From positions 1 to 41,835 of the forward strand of contig JAGPVP010000058.1 in NCBI GenBank assembly GCA_018066965.1: DNA of 41,835 nucleotides, written 5' to 3'. The notes under the pieces are model-generated. The model saw nothing but the letters and a program-made list of their open reading frames with translations. It made no database searches and was not told the origin of the DNA. Both the position numbers and the translations under genes were made by a program. Positions within the stretch are counted from its first letter, which is position 1. Every line of letters starts with the position of its first letter. Shown here piece after piece: positions 16,516 through 24,488 of this stretch. This DNA comes from Zhongshania sp. (GTDB lineage Bacteria; Pseudomonadota; Gammaproteobacteria; Pseudomonadales; Spongiibacteraceae).

Positions 16516-18120
16516 TTAAGCATCGCGCAAAATAATATCCGCCGCGCGCCACGCCATGGCCATCGTCGGCCCATTGGTATTGCCCGACGGTATTTGCGGC
16601 ATTATCGATGTGTCCATCACGCGTAAACCAGACACGCCTCTTACTCGTAACGCTGGGTCAACCACAGATTCGGCATCCTGCCCCATACGGCAACTACCCA
16701 CCGCGTGATAACCGCAGCTACCGTAGCGGTCATATGCCGCGATAATGTCGTCGTCAGAAACACACTGCGGCCCAGGGTAGGTTTCTTCGGAAATTAATTC
16801 GTTTAACGATTGCTGAGCAGCATAGCGACGTGCGATATGTACCGTTTCAATCATCAAGGCGCGATCTTCCTCGGTACTGCGATAGTTAGGCTTCAAGCTT
16901 GGCATCGCGCTTGGGTCGCGGCTATTAATATGTATTTCACCTTTTGACGTTGGGCGCAGCGGATAACCGACAATCCCCATACCCGGAAAGGTTTCTAATT
17001 TCTCGCGATTGGTTTCAAAATCAAAACTAAATGGCGCAACTAGAAATTGAATGTCTGGCCGCGGCACTGATTTACTGGATTTAAACCAGGCACCCACTTC
17101 ATAGGCACCAGAAGACATCGGGCCGGTCTTCTTTATAAAATACTGGAAAACATTTTTCAGTAAGCGCCAGCCGCTATATTCAACATTCTCTGACAGGGGC
17201 TGATTTAATTTCCATTGGGCAATAATGCCTCGATGTTCGAGTAAGTTTTTGCCAACTTCTGGGCTGTTGTGAATCACCGTAATATTCAAGCTATTCAATA
17301 AGTCTACGGGGCCGACACCTGAGCGCTGCAAAATGCCCGGCGACGCCATAGCGCCACCGGCAATAATAATTTCTTTATTCGCAGAGTAGCTGCGCTTCTC
17401 AGCGGTTTTTCCGACCAGCGCATCAACACTCACTGCGCGCTTATCTGCAAACTGTACCTTGTCTACCAAAGCTTTAGTCACAATCGTTAAATTGGGGCGA
17501 TCTCTAACCGGATCGATAAACGCCTTTGATGCGCTCTGACGCTTGCCGCCCCAGATGGTACGCGAGGCGTAACCAACACACTCAGCGTCAGTTGGTGCAT
17601 TAACGTCTTCAACCCGCGGCAAACCCATTGCCGCAGCAGCGTCAATCATCGCCTCGGTCAAACGGTTGCGACGATTAGCTAAACTGATTTTTTGTGGCCC
17701 CTTGCCACCTCTGGTTTCGCCCTCGCCCAGCTCGTGGCACTCCAGCGCTTTATAGGCTGCGCCAATATGCTCCCAAGACCAGTCATTGCTTGATTGCGCT
17801 GCAATTTCATTAAAATCGGAGGGCTGGCCGCGAACATACATTAGGCCGTTCATTGAGCTAGAGCCGCCCATCACTTTGCCACGCGCCCACACTTCTTCTT
17901 TGAAACCATTGCCCGCCTCGGGGTCAGCCGGATACGCCCAAATATGATTTGGATCAGTCATCAACTTGCCCAAACCCTTAGGCATATGCACAAGCGGGTG
18001 GCTATCTTCGCCACCCGCCTCTAACAGCAGAACGCTATTCTTTGGGTTTTCCGAAAGCCGATTAGCCAGCACACAACCAGCAGCGCCTGCGCCAACCACA
18101 ATATAGTCAAAGCTATTCAT
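16516..18120 (-). CDS. GMC family FAD-dependent alcohol oxidoreductase
   Basis: A 534-residue choline-dehydrogenase-like flavoprotein. It opens with the FAD-binding DYIVVGAGAAGCVLANRLSE and has the GMC signature ARGKVMGGSSSMNG near 80-93 and the second signature GGAMASPGILQRSG near 255-268. The C-terminal catalytic His lies in CGYHAVGSCRMG, followed by SGNTNGPTMAMAWRAADIIL. The family oxidises primary or secondary alcohols to aldehydes or ketones, passing electrons to quinone or another acceptor. It stands between the Rieske oxygenase and an acyl-CoA dehydrogenase, upstream of an aldehyde dehydrogenase, which fits alcohol oxidation after a hydroxylase. The ATG has GGGG about 11 bases upstream. 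Substrate not determinable. Confidence 0.93.
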   Translation of the reverse strand: MNSFDYIVVGAGAAGCVLANRLSENPKNSVLLLEAGGEDSHPLVHMPKGLGKLMTDPNHIWAYPADPEAGNGFKEEVWARGKVMGGSSSMNGLMYVRGQPSDFNEIAAQSSNDWSWEHIGAAYKALECHELGEGETRGGKGPQKISLANRRNRLTEAMIDAAAAMGLPRVEDVNAPTDAECVGYASRTIWGGKRQSASKAFIDPVRDRPNLTIVTKALVDKVQFADKRAVSVDALVGKTAEKRSYSANKEIIIAGGAMASPGILQRSGVGPVDLLNSLNITVIHNSPEVGKNLLEHRGIIAQWKLNQPLSENVEYSGWRLLKNVFQYFIKKTGPMSSGAYEVGAWFKSSKSVPRPDIQFLVAPFSFDFETNREKLETFPGMGIVGYPLRPTSKGEIHINSRDPSAMPSLKPNYRSTEEDRALMIETVHIARRYAAQQSLNELISEETYPGPQCVSDDDIIAAYDRYGSCGYHAVGSCRMGQDAESVVDPALRVRGVSGLRVMDTSIMPQIPSGNTNGPTMAMAWRAADIILRDA

Positions 18121-18158
18121 TTATTATTGTCCCCACAAGCCACTGAACTTGCTCAGAA

Positions 18159-18189
18159 TCCGCTGCGGTAATCTTTTAGCCGCAGCGGA
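18159..18189. other. Intercistronic hairpin without T-tract
   Basis: TCCGCTGCGG (18159-18168) pairs perfectly with CCGCAGCGGA (18180-18189) around an 11-nt loop, in the 105-base gap between the Rieske oxygenase and GMC genes. No T-run follows on the minus strand, so mRNA stabilisation or differential expression is more likely than termination. Confidence 0.6.
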
Positions 18190-18225
18190 ACTTGGTATTT
18201 TTATTACCGCGATAATTGTCGACGT

Positions 18226-19404
18226 TTAGCGATCTTCTGGCGCCAAATACGACTCGATAGAGTCGTGGAACGGCCCGATCATTTCCTCAAGCCCACCAAA
18301 ATACACCTCTTTAATCGCGCCAGAGTTCATACCTTCCTGCTGCAATTCCGCCGCTCTAAAGTCTTCGCCACCAAATACTTCATCAATAAGAGCAAAGGAC
18401 TTCGCATACAAAGCTTCTGCTTTTTCACTATCTGCAGGGCCTTTTACCAGCATGTAGTAATCGACCACGGTACGATCTTTCGCGCGCGGCATTAAAATCA
18501 TAACGCTGAAATAATACGGACTGGTGATGACCACGGTATTTGGGAATACCAAATAGGCGTGGGTAACAAACTTATGAAGATTATCTACTTCTTCTTGCAG
18601 CATTTCTGGCTTGAAATTCGCTTTACCCGAGGTTTGGCGCTGGTGATCGCCAAGATGGGTATACACACTCGGCACATCCACAAACATGCTGGCAATGGAG
18701 TTCGCGTGTAATCTTTGTATGTGATATGCCTCTAAGAATGGCTCCATCACAAACTTCCAGTTGGTTTTTAAATCGTACATGCGGCGCCCATAGACGTGCA
18801 TTTTATCTAAACCAAATGACTCTAAATCTTCTGCAACCTGATCGGTTCCCTCTATTTGTTCTGGTGCATAATCAGGGTCAAGCCCAACCCAAATGAAACC
18901 ACCGGATTCGTAGCAAGTTAACGCGACCAAACCTAAGTCGCATTTCTTGGCACTGGGGAATGTTTCTTGGCGAGGAATGCCTACCAGAGCGCCATCCATG
19001 CCGTAAGTCCATGCGTGATATGGGCATGAAACCCGCCCTGCCTTCACAGGCTTGTCGCCCTCTACTAATTTTGAACCACGGTGCCGACAGGCATTGATAA
19101 ATGCATGGGCAACGCCATTGCGATCTCGGGTTAACAGTAGCGGAACACCGTAGCAGTCCTGCGGCAATGACATGCCCGGCTCGGGTAAGTATGCAGACGG
19201 TGCAGCGACCACGGGCACCTTTTTGAAAAGGTCGCGCATTTCTGCCTCGAAGCGCGCCTCACTTAAATAAACCGATGTAGGCCGACTCGCCTCGGTTGTT
19301 GGAATTTCGGCGTCTTCTGGCGCACGCAATTTTGAAATAGCGTCCCATTGACTGTCAGTCAAACCTAGGGGAGCTTTCTCTGCCACTTTTTTGCTTTGCT
19401 CCAT
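18226..19404 (-). CDS. Rieske non-heme iron oxygenase, alpha subunit
   Basis: A 392-residue Rieske oxygenase large subunit. The [2Fe-2S] ligands are Cys106, His108, Cys127 and His130 (CRHRG and CPYHAW). The mononuclear iron site includes His228 and His233 in EAYHIQRLH, with Glu225 in the position that is Asp in naphthalene dioxygenase and Glu in several monooxygenase-type members. It would hydroxylate or demethylate an organic substrate with O2. No beta subunit or dedicated reductase is adjacent; the only nearby electron carriers are the ferredoxin pair at 25492-27056. The ATG has AGAGGA upstream. It heads the minus-strand unit to 13856 and is divergent from the P450, with operator site C between them. 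Confidence 0.92.
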   Translation of the reverse strand: MEQSKKVAEKAPLGLTDSQWDAISKLRAPEDAEIPTTEASRPTSVYLSEARFEAEMRDLFKKVPVVAAPSAYLPEPGMSLPQDCYGVPLLLTRDRNGVAHAFINACRHRGSKLVEGDKPVKAGRVSCPYHAWTYGMDGALVGIPRQETFPSAKKCDLGLVALTCYESGGFIWVGLDPDYAPEQIEGTDQVAEDLESFGLDKMHVYGRRMYDLKTNWKFVMEPFLEAYHIQRLHANSIASMFVDVPSVYTHLGDHQRQTSGKANFKPEMLQEEVDNLHKFVTHAYLVFPNTVVITSPYYFSVMILMPRAKDRTVVDYYMLVKGPADSEKAEALYAKSFALIDEVFGGEDFRAAELQQEGMNSGAIKEVYFGGLEEMIGPFHDSIESYLAPEDR

Positions 19405-19548
19405 ATCACGTCCTCTCTTATTCGTATGCGACCAGTCTTAATTTGCCAGTCCCAGGCACAACTCTATGCATTTAAGCAGTAGGGTAAACTCGCGAGTAAA
19501 CCGCACAATATCGATTACTCATCATGAAGCCAGACTAAAAGAGCATTT

Positions 19549-19567
19549 ATCTAATGTCAATAGTTTT
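19549..19567. promoter_or_regulatory. Putative 19-bp operator, site C
   Basis: TATCTAATGTCAATAGTTT, 144 bases before the Rieske oxygenase ATG and 208 before the P450 ATG. It differs from site D at only three positions. It is the only recognisable element in the 371-base divergent spacer 19405-19775. Confidence 0.65.
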
Positions 19568-19775
19568 AGGCGCACATTCGAGCATGTAACTCAAAGCCTT
19601 TACAAAACTAATAACGATAGATAACATGGTTTTCAACTGACGCCGCAGACCCCTTCTACATCTGTAGCGTCGGCGAAATAAGACCCACAGACAGAAGCGT
19701 GTCGTCGTGTTCGACGGCATCTAGACCTAAAATAATTGAATATACTCAGGCCACAACTTGAGAGGGATTATCGTC

Positions 19776-20975
19776 ATGCACAACAAAGTAAGTATTCCAG
19801 ACCACATACCGCCGCACCTTGTGTTTGATTACAACTACCACGGCGACGCCAGAGTTAACGCGGAAGTTCATACCAGCCTAGAAACACTACATGACGACGC
19901 CCCCGATGTATTCTTTACCCCTTACAACGGCGGGCACTGGGTAATCACTCGTCACGACACAATCTCTGACATTGTTCGCGACCCCGAACATTTTTCAGCG
20001 AGCGAAATGCAGATACCCCGCATCGAAAACCCACCGATGTTTATTCCGCTGAATCTCGATCCTCCAAAGAACATACCTTACCGTCAGGCGCTAATGCCCG
20101 CCTTTTCACCCAAGGCGATAAAAGCGCTTGAAGGTAAAATACGTTACTGGGCCGGTAAAATTATCGACGACGCCATTGCAGGCGGTGAATGTGATTTTAT
20201 AAAAGATATTTCTTCGGTATTTCCCGTTACCGTGTTTATGGAGTTTATGGGCATGCCACTGGATAGACTGCGCGAATTTCGTGCGCTGTCCGATGCATTT
20301 TTTAGCACTAACTCTCAAGAAGAAATCCATCAGTTATCCATGCAAATTATTGGCGTGATGACAGAAATTGTCGAACAGAAACGTGCCAATCCGGCGGACG
20401 ATTTAATTAGTCATATTCTCACCGTAAAAATAAACGGCGAGCCCATTAGCATGGAAGAAATTCAAAACATGTGTTTCCTGCTCTTTTTGGGTGGCATGGA
20501 CACCGTCACCAATGTTACCGGCTTTACGTTTAGGCAATTGGCAAATGAGCCAGCACTGCAGCAACGCCTAGTGGATAACCCCGCTGACATTACTAAATTT
20601 GTCGACGAAGGGATTCGTAGCTTTGGTGTTATTAGTACTCCACGCCTAGTCGCAAAAGATTGCGAAAAATTTGGCGCAAATTTTAAAGCTGGCGAGATGG
20701 TATTGTGCCTACTGCCGATATCAGGTCGGGATGACCGTAAAAACAGCAACCCAAATACGTTCAACATAGACCGAGAAAAAGACGACGGCCACACATTAAC
20801 GTTCTCAATAGGCCCCCATCTTTGCATTGGGCACTTATTAGCCCGCGCAGAAATCCGCATATTGACGGAAGAATGGGTAAAACGTATTCCCAGCTTTAAA
20901 ATAAAAGCCGGAACCACGTTAAGCTTCCGGATGGGCTTTGCGCTGGCTCTTACCGGCCTGCCATTAAGCTGGTAA
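19776..20975 (+). CDS. Cytochrome P450, P450cam (CYP101)-like
   Basis: A 399-residue soluble bacterial P450. The start (IPDHIPPHLVFDYN) and NGGHWVITR follow P450cam closely. The I-helix LGGMDTVTN carries the acid-alcohol pair Asp242/Thr243, ExxR is Glu278-Arg281, and the heme-ligand Cys350 lies in FSIGPHLCIGHLLAR. P450cam Tyr96, which binds the camphor ketone, aligns with Pro in NPPMFIP, so camphor is probably not the substrate. Terpenoid or other alicyclic hydroxylation is plausible from the subfamily. I chose the ATG at 19776 with AGAGGG nine bases upstream; a TTG at 19758 is unsupported. It is a single gene divergent from the Rieske unit and ends at a hairpin (20985-21018). Electron partners are encoded at 25492-27056. 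Confidence 0.94.
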   Translation: MHNKVSIPDHIPPHLVFDYNYHGDARVNAEVHTSLETLHDDAPDVFFTPYNGGHWVITRHDTISDIVRDPEHFSASEMQIPRIENPPMFIPLNLDPPKNIPYRQALMPAFSPKAIKALEGKIRYWAGKIIDDAIAGGECDFIKDISSVFPVTVFMEFMGMPLDRLREFRALSDAFFSTNSQEEIHQLSMQIIGVMTEIVEQKRANPADDLISHILTVKINGEPISMEEIQNMCFLLFLGGMDTVTNVTGFTFRQLANEPALQQRLVDNPADITKFVDEGIRSFGVISTPRLVAKDCEKFGANFKAGEMVLCLLPISGRDDRKNSNPNTFNIDREKDDGHTLTFSIGPHLCIGHLLARAEIRILTEEWVKRIPSFKIKAGTTLSFRMGFALALTGLPLSW

Positions 20976-20984
20976 GCGAAACGC

Positions 20985-21018
20985 TAAGCATACGGGCTCC
21001 GCAGAGCCCGTATGCTTA
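20985..21018. terminator. Bidirectional hairpin between P450 and GST genes
   Basis: A perfect 15-bp stem TAAGCATACGGGCTC/GAGCCCGTATGCTTA with the tetraloop CGCA, placed between the convergent stops at 20975 and 21030. The T-tract after the stem is poor, so its efficiency as an intrinsic terminator is uncertain. Confidence 0.7.
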
Positions 21019-21029
21019 CAATTCAATTC

Positions 21030-21638
21030 TTAACTTTTTGCCCTCGCCGCCTGATATGCCGGACGACTTTGCAAGCGATCAAAATACGCCGAAATGGTTG
21101 GCGTAAAATATTTTTGATAGCCAAACAAACTGCTCAATAGCAGCGCGTAACCCACCGAAATATCCGCCGCGGTAAATCGCTCACCACTCAAATATGTTTT
21201 GCCTTGCAAACCGGCATCTAACACATTCAGCCGCTCCTGCAAGAACAAGGTGAAGTCGTCACCCACGACAGGTAAGCGTTGAGGCTTTGGTACAAACAAG
21301 GTGTAACGCAAAATCGTTGCTTGAATATTGGCCAGCGACGCCTCACCAAAATGCATCCAATTTAGCCAACTACCGTAATCAACTTCGTCAGGCGTGACCC
21401 GCAACTCACCACCGTCATAGCGATTAAGCAGATACTCCAGTATGGCAATGGATTCGCTCATTTTGGTATCGCCATCCACCAAATACGGCAAGGTACCAAG
21501 CGGATTTATCGAAAGAAATTCTGGCGCCTTTACCCGCGGCGGAAACGGTAGAACGTCTAAATCGTAGGAAACCTCCAACTCTTCAAGCAACCAAACACAG
21601 CGTAAAGAGCGGGTATCGACAGCATGATATAGCTTCAT
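21030..21638 (-). CDS. Glutathione S-transferase
   Basis: A 202-residue GST. The N-terminal thioredoxin-like domain runs from MKLYHAVDTRSLRCVWLLEE through NPLGTLPYLVDGD to the glutathione-binding MSESIAILEYL (about residues 59-69). The C-terminal helical domain includes LSGERFTAADISVGYALL near 150-167. The usual catalytic Ser region is DTRSLRC near the N-terminus. The ATG has AGGA seven bases upstream. It is convergent with the P450 and divergent from the DUF35/thiolase unit, with operator site D 64 bases upstream of its start, which ties it to the island. It could detoxify a reactive intermediate such as an epoxide or enal, or act in an isomerisation; the sequence does not decide. Confidence 0.92.
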   Translation of the reverse strand: MKLYHAVDTRSLRCVWLLEELEVSYDLDVLPFPPRVKAPEFLSINPLGTLPYLVDGDTKMSESIAILEYLLNRYDGGELRVTPDEVDYGSWLNWMHFGEASLANIQATILRYTLFVPKPQRLPVVGDDFTLFLQERLNVLDAGLQGKTYLSGERFTAADISVGYALLLSSLFGYQKYFTPTISAYFDRLQSRPAYQAARAKS

Positions 21639-21702
21639 TTTTTATTCCTGTAATAATAATTAGAACGCGTAATTATTTTAGTTAATAGCATGAATCAAAA
21701 AT

Positions 21703-21721
21703 AATCTAATGACAATAGATT
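21703..21721. promoter_or_regulatory. Putative 19-bp operator, site D
   Basis: AATCTAATGACAATAGATT: perfect arms AATCTA/TAGATT around ATGACAA. It lies 64 bases before the GST start and 196 before the DUF35 start in the 279-base divergent spacer. It belongs to the set with sites A, B and C. Confidence 0.7.
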
Positions 21722-21917
21722 GTAGAGTTTGTAAGCTTAGCAGGCATAAAACTAGCGCAGCGACTAATATTTAATTAAGTCTAATTGCTAACAAAATACT
21801 GGGCCACAGAATCAATGTCGAACGCACAACCTTAAGTGTGTCGCCCGTACAAAATGCAAATCTGTGAAGTCATGTAGCAAGTAATAAATCGAACACACAT
21901 AGTGTCAGGAGAATCAT

Positions 21918-22358
21918 GTGAAAGGTGTCGGAGCAGATGAACCGTATTGGCTGGCACTCAGTGCCGGTCAGCTCAAACTGCCAGAATGTAGCGCATGTGG
22001 CAAAGCGCATTGGCCCGCAGTGTGGCGCTGTGGCGAGTGCGGTAGCTGGGAACAACAATGGACGTCTTTTGAGTTAAGCGGCACTATTTTTAGCTGGGCA
22101 CGCACTTGGCATGAGTTCGGTGCATCCAAGGAGTTTGGCCTCCCCTACGTGAGCGTCGTAGTCGAGATCGATAACGCTGACGGCAGACGCTTACTGGGCA
22201 CCATCGCCGGCAATACGGAGAACATCCGCATTGGTGATCGGGTTCACGGCGAAGTCATTAGCGTCAATATTGAAGACGAAAACATACCCGCACTGCGCTG
22301 GTATTTAGACGGCAACTCCTCTGCCTCTAAAGCATCTAACTCGGGAGTAACACTATGA
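21918..22358 (+). CDS. DUF35 OB-fold, zinc-ribbon protein (thiolase/aldolase partner)
   Basis: A 146-residue acyl-CoA-associated OB-fold protein. An N-terminal helix leads into a rubredoxin-like zinc ribbon with Cys24, Cys27, Cys38 and Cys41 (CSAC and CGEC), then an OB fold (LSGTIFSWARTW, LPYVSVVVEID, LLGTIAGN). This architecture is that of DUF35 partners of thiolase-like proteins, including the steroid side-chain aldolase Ltp2-ChsH2 system. GTG is the only possible start: an in-frame TAG lies at 21900-21902 and AGGAG ends six bases before it. An overlapping ATGTGA (21916-21921) is a start-stop pair in another frame. Its stop overlaps the next gene's ATG by 4 bases, so the two are translationally coupled and probably form one complex. 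Confidence 0.9.
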   Translation: MKGVGADEPYWLALSAGQLKLPECSACGKAHWPAVWRCGECGSWEQQWTSFELSGTIFSWARTWHEFGASKEFGLPYVSVVVEIDNADGRRLLGTIAGNTENIRIGDRVHGEVISVNIEDENIPALRWYLDGNSSASKASNSGVTL

Positions 22359-23518
22359 ACCGCGCATCCCAGGGTAAAGTTTCTGTCGCCGGTATTGGGC
22401 TACGACAATACAAGCGCGGCGGTGCGCCGCTGCCAGAACAAGGCATATTAATCAGAGCAATTATCGACGCCTGCGAAGACGCCGGATTTAATCCCGCTGA
22501 TATAGACGGCTTTGTATCCTACGGCGATGACAAAAATGAGCCCGTGCGCCTAATGCCAGACCTAGGCACCAAAGAGTTACGCTGGAACTCGCAGGTTTGG
22601 GGCGGTGGCGGTGGCGGAATTGCAGCGGCTTTCGGTCAAGCGGCGGCGGCAATCATTAGCGGCCAAGCCAATGCCGTCATCGTGTTTAGAGCCCTAGCGC
22701 AGGGTAATAGCGGCCGCATGTCTGCCGCCGTCATGCGCCACCATCTTAATGATCACATCGTGGGTGCCGGCTTAATTGCGCCAGCCCAAATTTGCGCTCT
22801 GCGCGCCCAGCGTATGTTCGAGTATTATCAAGTACCGCACTCCGTCACCGAAGAACTGGTAAAAGCCTCTTACTACCACGGCTCAAAAAATCCGGAAGCC
22901 AGCTCATTCGGCAAAGAGCTCGATATCGAAGCCTATCGCACCGGACGCTGGGTCACAGAGCCGTTCAGATTGTTCGATTGTTCGCGTGAAAACGACGGCG
23001 CGGGGGCACTACTGCTAGTTTCTACCGAGCGGGCCCGCGACCTTAAAAAGCCACCCATTAGGCTGCTTGGGGTTGCCAACGGTGCGAGCCAAGGCTGGGG
23101 AGATCTGATCGAAAATGATACCGACTACGCATCTGCCGGTTTCAAGCCTGTCGCAGATCGCCTGTGGGAGCAAACCGGCTTACAGCCAAAAGATATTGAT
23201 GTTGTCCAGTTATACGAAAACTTCAGCGCCCAGGGTATCGCCTCATTAATTGATCACGGTTTTTGCAATTATGAGAACGTCGCCGAGTTCGTGAAATTTG
23301 AAAACCTCATTGCAGACGGTGGTAAATTGCCGGTGAACACCTCCGGCGGCAACTTTGCGCAGGGCTTTATTCACGGCGTAGGCACCCCGATAGAGGCCGT
23401 TCGGGTATTGCGTGGTGAGTCAGCAAACCCCGTCGCCAATGCCAAAACCTGCCTACTTGCTGGCGGGCCAGGCGCACCTACCGTTAGCTCGGCAATTTTT
23501 GGTGTAGATGATCGTTAA
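22355..23518 (+). CDS. Thiolase-like protein, probable retro-aldolase with DUF35 partner
   Basis: A 387-residue member of the lipid-transfer/SCP2-thiolase-like family. The opening SVAGIGLRQYKRG, QLYENFSAQGIASL near 287-300 and NTSGGNFAQGFIHGVG near 328-343 are family landmarks. Where true thiolases carry the nucleophile Cys there is a glycine run (VWGGGGGGIAAAFG near 82-95), as in the family members that act as aldolases. Together with the ATGA-overlapping DUF35 gene this points to carbon-carbon cleavage of a beta-hydroxyacyl-CoA, releasing a ketone or aldehyde and a short acyl-CoA. That role is inferred from the Ltp2 precedent. It is followed after 145 bases by two crotonase genes. Confidence 0.9.
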   Translation: MNRASQGKVSVAGIGLRQYKRGGAPLPEQGILIRAIIDACEDAGFNPADIDGFVSYGDDKNEPVRLMPDLGTKELRWNSQVWGGGGGGIAAAFGQAAAAIISGQANAVIVFRALAQGNSGRMSAAVMRHHLNDHIVGAGLIAPAQICALRAQRMFEYYQVPHSVTEELVKASYYHGSKNPEASSFGKELDIEAYRTGRWVTEPFRLFDCSRENDGAGALLLVSTERARDLKKPPIRLLGVANGASQGWGDLIENDTDYASAGFKPVADRLWEQTGLQPKDIDVVQLYENFSAQGIASLIDHGFCNYENVAEFVKFENLIADGGKLPVNTSGGNFAQGFIHGVGTPIEAVRVLRGESANPVANAKTCLLAGGPGAPTVSSAIFGVDDR

Positions 23519-23604
23519 TTCGCTTTTCTAGGTTATTGAGCATGGCACATCGCATCTAAGGCATGCAAAATACGGGCGACTTAACTCTCAGCTCCTGCGA
23601 GTAA

Positions 23605-23626
23605 ACCACGCTGTGCACAGCGCGGT
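23605..23626. repeat. 22-bp near-perfect palindrome
   Basis: ACCACGCTGTGCACAGCGCGGT has a perfect 14-bp core CGCTGTGCACAGCG and one mismatched pair outside it. It lies in the 145-base gap between the thiolase-like gene and the first crotonase, 38 bases before the latter's ATG. It could be an operator or a short hairpin; the other island spacers show no copy. Confidence 0.5.
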
Positions 23627-23663
23627 ACCTCTCGGCAGACGCTGCCACAAAGGATGATAAAAG

Positions 23664-24461
23664 ATGAACTTCCAAGAAATTACCGTTGAGATTCGCGAAT
23701 CCGTCGGCATTCTCACCCTCAACGTGCCAGAGACCCTCAATGCGCTGACACCGATTATGGTGGGCGAGATCACCGAGGCAATTGATTACATCGCTGACAA
23801 TGCGCGCGCAATGATACTTTCCGGCGCAGGTCGCGGATTTTGCTCAGGTGCTTCGCTAAATCCTAACAATCCACTAACGCCTATGTCGGCTGATCGCAGC
23901 CAACGCGATATTGGTTTGATTCTAGAAAAATACTTGAATCCCATTATGATCAAACTCAAAAACCTTCCCATCCCTTGGATTACCGCTGTTCGCGGCAGTG
24001 CCGCCGGATTTGGCGCCTCACTTGCACTCGCTGGCGACATGATTGTTGCCAGCGAAAACGCCACGTTTATCCAGATTTTCTCAAAAATCGGCCTCGTTCC
24101 CGACGGCGGTGCCACCCACTTACTTAGCCGCACAATCGGTCGCGCCCGCACCATGGAGTTAATGCTAACGGGCGACCGCCTCAGTGCCGAAAAGGCCTTG
24201 GACTGGGCATTGGTTAATCGCGTTGTTGCTGATGAGGCATTGGAAGAAGAAGCCTTTAAAATCGCGCTCGCCCTTGCCAAGGGCCCAACCGTTGCACTAA
24301 GCCTAATCCGCAAAGCGGTTTGGACCGCAGTCGACTCAAATTGGGAAACCAGCTTACAAACCGAACGTGAATTGCAAAAAGTAGCGGGACAAACCGCCGA
24401 TTTTGACGAGGGTGTTGCCGCCTTTGTGGAAAAGCGCGCAGCCAAATTCACCGGTCAATAA
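23664..24461 (+). CDS. Enoyl-CoA hydratase/isomerase family protein, PaaG-like
   Basis: A 265-residue crotonase. Oxyanion-hole segments are GFCSGASLN (about residues 57-65) and RGSAAGFGASLALAGD (about 110-125). The two hydratase glutamates are absent: Ser stands at the first position (FGASLAL) and Phe at the second (IQIFSKIG). Instead Asp follows in GLVPDGGATHL, the arrangement of PaaG-type isomerases (ring 1,2-epoxyphenylacetyl-CoA isomerase), so isomerisation is more likely than hydration. The start MNFQEITVEI follows a plausible ribosome site (AAAGGATGATAAAAG). The substrate may be an enoyl or ring-strained acyl-CoA, but I cannot tell. Confidence 0.9.
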   Translation: MNFQEITVEIRESVGILTLNVPETLNALTPIMVGEITEAIDYIADNARAMILSGAGRGFCSGASLNPNNPLTPMSADRSQRDIGLILEKYLNPIMIKLKNLPIPWITAVRGSAAGFGASLALAGDMIVASENATFIQIFSKIGLVPDGGATHLLSRTIGRARTMELMLTGDRLSAEKALDWALVNRVVADEALEEEAFKIALALAKGPTVALSLIRKAVWTAVDSNWETSLQTERELQKVAGQTADFDEGVAAFVEKRAAKFTGQ

Positions 24462-24488
24462 ATAACCACCATATCAGGACGGTCTTTG

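Noticed and set aside
19758..19775. TTG start of the P450
   Set aside because: The AGAGGG ribosome site lies inside this stretch and serves the ATG at 19776.
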